From contig NC_031770.1 of assembly GCF_001522545.3 (NCBI RefSeq), positions 9,964,372-10,028,371 of the forward strand: a stretch of 64,000 bases of DNA. The letters are read 5' to 3'. The position numbers and the translations under genes are program-made. Below, piece by piece: positions 57,191-64,000 of this stretch (positions within the stretch are counted from its first letter, which is position 1; every line of letters begins with the position of its first letter). This DNA is from Parus major. Lineage: Eukaryota > Chordata > Aves > Passeriformes > Paridae. The notes under the pieces are model-generated. The model was not told where the DNA came from. It was given only the letters and a program-made list of their open reading frames with translations, and ran no database searches.

Positions 57191-57929
57191 GAGGTGTGCT
57201 GTAATTCAATCCTCAAGCAGAAAGATTTAGCCTCATTAACAGCTTGCATGGGCAGGTTACAACTCATAAAACCCTACAGTAAACAAAGTATATGGACACA
57301 GCACAATATCTTGCCTCTGAGTGACAGAGTCCCGATTCCCTATCAGATTGCCTTGATTTACTTTTCTCCTAATATCCTCCCCTGGAAAGACAATTCTGCC
57401 TGAGCCCTGCGAGGCAGCGGGATGGCACATGGGCTTTGTTTGCTTTCTCACCCTTTAACTTCCCAGAAGGCACAGAGCAACAGTTCTATCAAAAATTTAT
57501 TTGGTAAAGTACACATTAGAAAGACAACTGGAAAGTTCACCCCCTCCCCGCCCCCCATGCAATATAATAGATCAATTTAATTTAATTTCCAGCCAGTCAA
57601 CTGACACAGCAAATGGTTTTATTTCAACCCACAGTATTTGGTAACATTAATTACATTGAATTTTACTTGAAATAAAACTGCTCAAATCTCTAAAATTCCT
57701 AATTCCTTGGATATAGGAACTTGTGGTCTTAAATGACTTCTAAGAACAAATGTACAAAATTAAGGTTTTCACGTGGTTTAACGTCAAACAATTTAATCTA
57801 CTTCAGCACATGTAATTTAAAATAGGGCCAGTTGAGTGTTTGTGACAAAAATGCCCTAAACTGAGCTGGCTGATTTCTCCCATCTCCTTTCCTCCCCTTC
57901 TCCTGAAAGAGAACTTGTATCCTGAATTA

Positions 57930-58090
57930 TTAGCATAGTCATTAACATCCCGGGGATCTCCAAGCAAACACAGATTATGGTGGCTTGTGTTTGTGCTGAT
58001 TAAGCCAATCATCACCAGCGGATAAGGGAAAAACCAGCCTAGTTCTTGCTTAAATTCAATTCAGGTATTTGAACCCTCGGTTACTGAGCT
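57930..58090. promoter_or_regulatory. Enhancer-like block
   Basis: Contains CATTAACATCCCGGGGATC, GCTGATTAAGCCAATCATC and GCGGATAAGG in a non-repetitive stretch that retains CpGs. Inference from texture. Confidence 0.2.
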
Positions 58091-58589
58091 TGGCAGAAGA
58101 AACACTGGTAAGAAGGAGCAATGAAACTGAGAGCTGAAAAAGTAGATAGATTAAGTTTTGAGGTACAGAAAAATAGTTAAATGGCATTTCAAGCTGGAAT
58201 TTGGAAAGGAAAGCACTTGAGAGAGGTACGGAGGCATGAACAAAAAAAAATAAAAACAATAAAACAACCCAGGAGATATGAAAAGAAGCACTGCACCAAG
58301 AAAGGACCAAGCAAACACACATCCAGTGACTTATTTTTCCCCGTACAGCTGAAAAGAAAACTCAGTAAAATCTTCCACCCTCTGACACGAATCTGACATG
58401 CCAGAGACATTACAGTTTTCTTTGTTATTTCCCCCCAACTATTTTGTAATGGTTTAAAGATCTGCCATGCAGATGCACAGTGAGGAAAACTTCACTATTT
58501 AAGGACAAACTCTTCACGAATAAGTAATGTAATTCCTTGTTTCCCTCCTATAAAAATGTATTGGTATGCAATTTTTATATTTCACAGTT

Positions 58590-59060
58590 CACTGACATCT
58601 CGGCAAGCTTTCTTCCACTGCTTCAATGGTGCTACTTTTAATTTTATCCTCCTTAGTCCTAGTAATTAAAGTGATCAGCAGTGGCATCCCAACGGCTTTG
58701 ACACAGCTACAACCCCCTAGCTGACTCCGGCTTTTAAGGGAAAGGGGAAGAAAAAAAAGGACGGGAGTTTCATTTCACTGGAACAAGAAAATCAAGCTTC
58801 TCCAATCCTCAACTTTATCCAATTGTTCTTTCAGCAGCCTTTGGATCTTAAGAAACAAATAAAAATGGCTGCCATTAGGGGGTCCTGTTTGTACTCGCCG
58901 CAGACGGCAGTGACTGACATTACTTTGGCCAAAAATTATGCCGTGGATTTGGGAAGGTGAATTCAAATGTGAAACACTGGCAGGGCAGTTTCTGAGATCA
59001 TTACCCAGCCAGCTGAGAGCCGCCCAACTCAGGAAAATATTGAGAGTGGTGGAGTCTTTC
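58590..59060. promoter_or_regulatory. Enhancer-like block with a CTCF-like word
   Basis: A CpG-retaining, repeat-free block with CTAGTAATTAAAG and a CCATTAGGGGG word at about 58872-58882 that is close to, but not a full match for, the CTCF core. Role inferred. Confidence 0.22.
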
Positions 59061-59631
59061 AGGGCAAAAAACACCCCCACACCCCCTTAAAAACCATCTC
59101 CTTAAATGACTAAAAATTTTGCAATCTTCTCACATAAAAAAAGTAAAAAAAACAAACCACAAAACCTTTGCCAGGGATTATCAGTCCTCCTTTGGTAGAA
59201 TTTTGGGAGGATCCAAACTGACTTTACACCCGAATTCTGATAATGTATCATCCTTTCACTATATTAAAAAAAAACTAATCTGGCAAACTGCATTTGTTTG
59301 ACATTTAAAAAGTAAATTCTTTACTGTGCCCATAAACTGGGGGACAAAAGTAAAATTTAAAAAATTTGGGAACGTACTTATAACCCACAGCAACGAAATC
59401 AAACCAGAATTGTATGAGAGGGAGCGATTCCTGAAGCTGTAGGTTTCAAAATGGTTCGTGGTCAGCCGTCAGTGCACAGTACATCTAAGAGAAAGAACCT
59501 GACTGCCACCTCTTTCATCATTAGACAGGAAGAACGGCTCTGTTATTAGCCATTCAGAAAGAAAGACTTCTGTGCTTGTCCAGAGGCAAGGATTACCAAA
59601 ATGTACCTATTCAGTTAGAAGAGAAGACAGA

Positions 59632-59666
59632 ATAAAAAATAAATAAATAAAAAAAATAAATAAAAT
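59632..59666 (+). repeat. AAAT-type microsatellite
   Basis: Repeated AAAT units with a central A run. Confidence 0.9.
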
Positions 59667-60755
59667 TACACGAGCTTTAAAGGTTTGAGCAGGCTGGGTT
59701 GTACTGTGACCTTGATCGGCTCTTGTTTGAGTAAATAGGATTTGGGATGAAACATTAAAACTGTTTAGCAGATCTTTTCAAACCATTTCAAACTTTTCTT
59801 ATGTTGGTTTATAATATAACCAGACATGCTTGTAAATGGCCACACCTGCTCATTCCTCTGGGGATGGCCTGATCTCTGCCTTTGCTAACAAAGAAAGGAC
59901 GGGAGAAAAAAAAAAGAGCCTTTCTTGTTGCAAAACAGAGTGGAAAGTCAAAATCTTTCTCAAGTTTGTCCCATCTGGTCAGATTAAATCTCTGATCACC
60001 CTGGGGATCACATTTATGTTTGGTCTCTACCACTGCTTCAGAACAGCTCAAAATACACAGGTAGTGAGCAAAATATGGATTGCTAAGCAAGGAACACTCG
60101 GCATAAACAAAAGTGGCTTTGGATTTCTGTGGCTATTCAGATCGTAGGAGGTGGTAAGCAAAGACAGACATAAACATCTTGGGTATTTTCTGCCTTCTGC
60201 CTGGTGTCTACATCAGCTACCTCACTATCCATAAACTGCATGTAGCTTGAAAATATTTTTTCATGAATGCATATCACAAAAAGTATCAAATTGCTAAAGT
60301 AGCTATTGGCTTAGGAGCTATGGCACCGATACACTGATGAAACAAGACAGAATGAATGCAAAAAGTAGCTCAAAGTCTAAAATCGGAAGAATCAGAAACA
60401 ATATCTTAACAAAGTTGGCCCCCTTAAGAAAAAAAAGCTCCCAAAATTCACAATAAAATGGGGTGGTGTGGCTGTAAAATGGAAAACACCTCCTTAAACC
60501 AAGGAGGCATTTTTAAAGAAGTAGCCAGCAATTCCGTCTATTTTTATTTTTTAATTCTAAAAATTATTTTATGTTGTTCTGGAAAACCTACAATTCACTA
60601 AGTACACTATTTCTGTGTGAAGAACGGTGGCTGTAGAAAAACAATCCACTGATAATTTAATTCCTTGTGTCATTGTGAAACTGAAAAACTCTTAGTTTAC
60701 TGAATGGAAAAAAAAAATATTTGAAAAAAAGAATGTCTGACTAAGTAAGTATCAC

Positions 60756-60903
60756 CTTGTGCTACATCCAAGGCCTCTTGCTGGTTGTCTGGCTGCTCTT
60801 TTGTAGGCAAAAAGGAGCTGAACGCTCTCTGGCTCCTTAGATCTGGTCCAACAAATGCACTGCCAGTCATGCACACGGATCCAGCTTAAAACCCAGTGTG
60901 AGC
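60756..60903 (-). other. Unassigned exon-like segment
   Basis: On the minus strand a CTTCTTTTAG acceptor is followed by 148 bp and a CAAG|GTGATA donor. From an ATG at 60870-60868, 38 codons stay open with a composition resembling a real protein (begins MTGSAFVGPD, ends QQEALDVAQ). I do not recognise the peptide. It ends in phase 1, so it cannot join the next EHBP1 exon (phase 0) in that frame. It could be a non-coding exon, an alternative 5' exon, or chance. Confidence 0.2.
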
Positions 60904-61766
60904 CTAAAAGAAGCTAGTCAAACTGGCACCTACTCATGCAGAAGTAGATAGATTTGTCATGACAGGCTGATTATTCAATGTAAAGAAACAGTTTAGCTTT
61001 TCTAATCTGGTACAAATACATCTTTCTCAGAGAAAAAAGTAAAAGGTCTAACAGTTCAAGTATTTATAAGTAAAGAAACCAACAAAAAAATTGTAACGTC
61101 AAAGTGAACCACAGGTATTTGTGCTGGAGCATTCTGCTAAACAGCCCCCAAGTTCTATTCAGATAAATAAGATTTAAGCCATTTAACCATTTCGGAGCTG
61201 CACATCTCTGTGACAGAGGTGATCTCGTCTGTTTCACACTGCACTTGGCTCTACGGCAAGTTTCAGGGGCAGGCTGAGATCCCCAGTTCCAAAAACACCT
61301 TGTGTTTTCCTTCTGTCGTCGCTCGCTCGCACTGGTGCAGAGTGCGAGCTGCTCTCCCAGAGAACCCTGCGAGGGCAGCCCTGCCGACCACAGGGCTCCC
61401 AGGAAACACCACGGAGAAAGGTGACCTAAACCAAAAGCAGAGACAAAGGCCTCCACTAATTTCTTTCCTGGAATTTTCCCCGCTTAGGCAAGTTTGTGCT
61501 CTCCCCCATCCAGGAAGTATAATTAAGGTCAACAATCACCTAAGGTGCTGGGATCCATGAGCTTGTTCTGCCTGTCATCGTGACTGTCAGCGCTATTGGC
61601 ATGACCCCCAAACAGGGGCTGAAGCATGCGGACTCAGAAATATCCTAAAATAGTGTCATCATCCAGACAGGGCAGAACGTCTGATCCGAGATGAACAGGC
61701 TAAAGATGGAGTTTTCTGTGCCTTTCCACAGCTGAGTTACAGACAGAAGTTAAGAAAGCTGCTTAC

Positions 61767-61828
61767 TCATTGTAGGAGTCAACATTCGTCGAGCTCCACT
61801 TAAGGGATTTTCTCTTGTGTAAACTTGA
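61767..61828 (-). other. Unassigned exon-like segment
   Basis: On the minus strand a long T/C tract (complement of the A-rich run 61840-61878) leads to a CAAG acceptor, then 62 bp, then a good ATGA|GTAAGC donor. One frame reads VYTRENPLSGARRMLTPTM without stop. I cannot assign it to a gene. It lies about 0.9 kb upstream of the other exon-like segment and just downstream of a GC-rich patch. Confidence 0.2.
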
Positions 61829-61839
61829 CTTGATAATTT

Positions 61840-61878
61840 AAAAAAAAAAAAAAAAAGAAAAAGAAAAAGAAAAAAAAG
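61840..61878 (+). repeat. Poly-A / GAAAAA simple repeat
   Basis: Seventeen A followed by GAAAAA-type units. On the minus strand it forms a polypyrimidine tract. Confidence 0.93.
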
Positions 61879-61929
61879 GTAGTGTTATGAAACAAAGACT
61901 TTTGGCAAGTGTATGGGATGCGTAAGCTG

Positions 61930-62110
61930 GAGAGCAGCATCTCTCAGACTGCCATCCTGGGAAGTTTCCTCCTCGGGCGGGCAGCCCCGCGCCAAGGGAG
62001 GGGACGTGCCCTCCTGAGGAATGCTCCCGGGTCACTCCCAGCCGAACAAAGCCAGCGGGCTGCAGGGAGCCTCCGAAAGTTGGTTTTCCTCCCCCCGCTT
62101 CTCTCAATTT
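61930..62110. promoter_or_regulatory. Isolated GC- and CpG-rich patch
   Basis: About 180 bp with CpG-dense words (CTCGGGCGGGCAGCCCCGCG, CCCGGGTCACTC, AGCCGAAC) inside an AT-rich intron. It could be a small CpG island or alternative promoter, but no initiation signal is evident. Confidence 0.25.
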
Positions 62111-62439
62111 TTGGGGGAGGGTAACGAGATCCCTGTCTGCTTCTATGTGATGAGAATGAAAAGAACAAGTGCAAACCCTACATCTCCCTGGACCCTATTT
62201 TGCTGGTGGTTTGTTTTTTTTAAAAAGTCCTGCAAACTGCTGGCAGGTTTTTTTAATGGAAAATACCAATCGCCTAAGATCTATACCTAGCCTTTTGCCA
62301 ATAATGAGAAAACTTCACCTTCTGTCCCCAGCAATTCTTAGGAAATCTTTTGCTGTTATTCCTACAAATCCAATTACAGATTGTTGAGTAGCTAGTGGAG
62401 TAAGCTTATTGAGGAGTGTCACATCACTAAGTCGTGCGT

Positions 62440-62800
62440 ATGTGTTTCAGTTTGTAATGTGGTCTGAGCCGCTGTAGAGGTGTCAACTTAAAATGCAAGT
62501 AAGTAGCAGAACAGGGCTAATCCCAGCCACTACTCCCCTGCAGCCAAATTGTAGCGCAATGAATGACAGTGGAAATGCAAAGATGCCACTGTGCTTATCA
62601 CACACAGCCAGATGGTGGACCTGGATCAATGCACACATGCCACGATCAATGCATTTGATAAAGAATTAAGAAGAAAACTGTACATGTTATCAAAGAACTT
62701 GTACATGGCATAATTATGATTCTGCATGTGCTTACTGATGATATTGGAGACTCAGAGGCAGGTGATAATGAAACTGATAGGAAGAAATAGCTTAAAGGCT
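62440..62800. promoter_or_regulatory. Candidate enhancer with OTX-type site and spaced GATCAATGCA pair
   Basis: TAATCCC at 62518-62524 is a K50 homeodomain (OTX-type) site. GATCAATGCA occurs at 62624-62633 and 62644-62653, exactly 20 bp apart. The block is repeat-free and contains several POU- and homeodomain-like words (GGAAATGCAAAG, GGCATAATTATG). Function inferred. Confidence 0.3.
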
Positions 62801-64000
62801 ACAGCATATGGCCTCAGCACTAAGAAATCTTGTCAAATAGTTCAGAAAGCTTTTTTAACTGTTATTACAGGCTGCTCATAGTGCAAGCTGGTGGCAACGT
62901 TTTAATTTTTTTTAAACCTGAAATGTCAAAAAGTTACAAAAGCTGTACTTTTCAGAATGGTTCAGAAAATAATTAAGATGCTATTGTGTTTTAAACATGG
63001 CAAAAAAACTACAGGTAGAGAGAGCATTCACAATTTGGGGGTGGGGGGAGTAGCTGGGCATTTAAAAATACATATACAATTCTGTGTTTTCTGAATAAAT
63101 GCATTTGGACTTGGAAGGAGCTTGTGTTGGTTTAAGGAATGTATCTTGGTAGCAATTTGCATCCAGAACACCAATTTCTACAGATACAGTTTCAATATTG
63201 TCAAAATTTCAGTATTATCAAAATGTATCAAAATGTACTCAACATCAAACGATTGAGTATTTCCCTGTTCGCATTTGTACTCTGTCAGCTGAGTTACAGA
63301 CACCTTGCATGTGAAAGAAGGCAATTAAAGATTTGTAGAAAATAAAGTCTAAAGTAATAAAAAAAAATTTATAATGTATAAAAGGTACCTAAAATACAAA
63401 TTCTCATGCTCCAGTTGATAGATGAGCTGTCTAATCAACGCCTGGACGTAACTTAAGTGCTCTCATTAGTGTGAAGACCTTCAGGCTAAATAAGACTAAA
63501 TCCCTTAAAAATTGCTTCTGCAATAGAAAAATCCCCCTTACCATTTTCCTCTGCCTAAATCATATCAATTAAAAAGAGAGAAGGGGAGGGAGGCGCAGAG
63601 AGAGGCATTTTCACATGACTTTGTTTTAACTGACACTCAAAAATCTATCTTCTGAATCCAATTTAAAATGTCTCGGCAAAAAGAAAAAAAAAGTTCATTA
63701 GCAATCAAAGAAACAAAAAAATCACCCCGAGTTTAGTTTCTCTTTCACTTTGAACCTGAATCTTTACTCAGCGCTAAGGTGCATAATGCCCATTGAATCC
63801 TTCACCGTAACTTCTTTTTTTCAACCCCAAACGTTTAATCAACATTGCAGTTTTACATTAAATGATAAAATTTATCGAAACGATCCTCCAGAAGAGTGAA
63901 GCGCTTATTTTATTTTCAGCAGGCCGAGGAGGGACGTTCTCCACCTCCCCCCCGCTCCCCGCCAACCCCCGAATTTCAATTTGTCCTGACAAACCATTGG

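Larger units (their letters stand above)
55856..64000 (-). other. EHBP1: EHBP1 upstream intron (at least 8.1 kb, continues past the window)
   Basis: The acceptor is at 55856-55857; no donor or upstream EHBP1 exon was found up to 64000. I looked for the segment that precedes this exon in mammals (the RQEELKERARVLLEQAR region) and did not see it. The intron holds enhancer-like blocks near 57000-57190, 57930-58090, 58590-59060 and 62440-62800, simple repeats at 59632-59666 and 61840-61878, a GC-rich patch at about 61930-62110, and two exon-like segments at 60756-60903 and 61767-61828. Confidence 0.88.

Noticed and set aside
55856..64000. Further upstream EHBP1 exons
   Set aside because: I searched both strands for the segment that precedes the QQDEERRR exon in mammals and found nothing similar, so the next exon must lie beyond the window.
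1..64000. CRISPR arrays, phage or bacterial operons
   Set aside because: No regularly spaced repeats of the right size, no prokaryotic genes; intron structure shows a vertebrate nuclear sequence.

Overview
This window is nuclear DNA from a vertebrate, most likely a bird. Three things point that way: introns with GT-AG splice sites, a 5'-truncated CR1-type LINE at about 48790-49705 (CR1 dominates bird and other reptile genomes), and GC-rich blocks next to long AT-rich introns. There are no bacterial genes, CRISPR arrays or operons.

Only one gene can be supported: the 3' part of EHBP1 (EH domain-binding protein 1) on the minus strand. Ten coding exons run from 55855 down to the stop codon at 3675-3677. 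They join in one continuous frame of 1146 nt (381 codons plus stop). The encoded protein is the end of EHBP1: a charged linker, the C-terminal bMERB coiled-coil domain that binds Rab8-family GTPases, and a terminal CaaX box (CVLQ). The N-terminal C2-like and calponin-homology domains must lie beyond position 64000, because no upstream exon was found in the last 8 kb.

Layout: 1 to about 3260 is a CpG-rich gene-free flank with a 133-base assembly gap. About 3261-3674 is the EHBP1 3' UTR. 3675-4058 holds the last two coding exons, separated by a 178-bp GC-rich intron, and a 10-bp-period minisatellite follows in the next intron. Two exons lie at 10607-11906, then a 27-kb intron, then six exons between 39265 and 55855, and finally the start of a large upstream intron (55856-64000). 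In other vertebrates OTX1 lies just downstream of EHBP1 on the same strand, so the CpG-rich left end is probably the OTX1 5' region. This is inference; no OTX1 coding sequence is visible.

Most of the window is intron. Several intronic blocks look like developmental enhancers: AT-rich but holding scattered CpGs, and rich in homeodomain, POU, SOX and OTX-like motifs. That fits the idea that EHBP1 introns host OTX1 regulatory elements. Without alignments these blocks are only candidates. No clearly new biological system was found. The most checkable oddities are three tandem NAGNAG acceptors in one gene, a splice donor that would itself supply a stop codon removing the CaaX box if the last intron is retained, a perfect 11-bp-arm hairpin at 10341-10366, and two unexplained exon-like segments near 60.8 and 61.8 kb.
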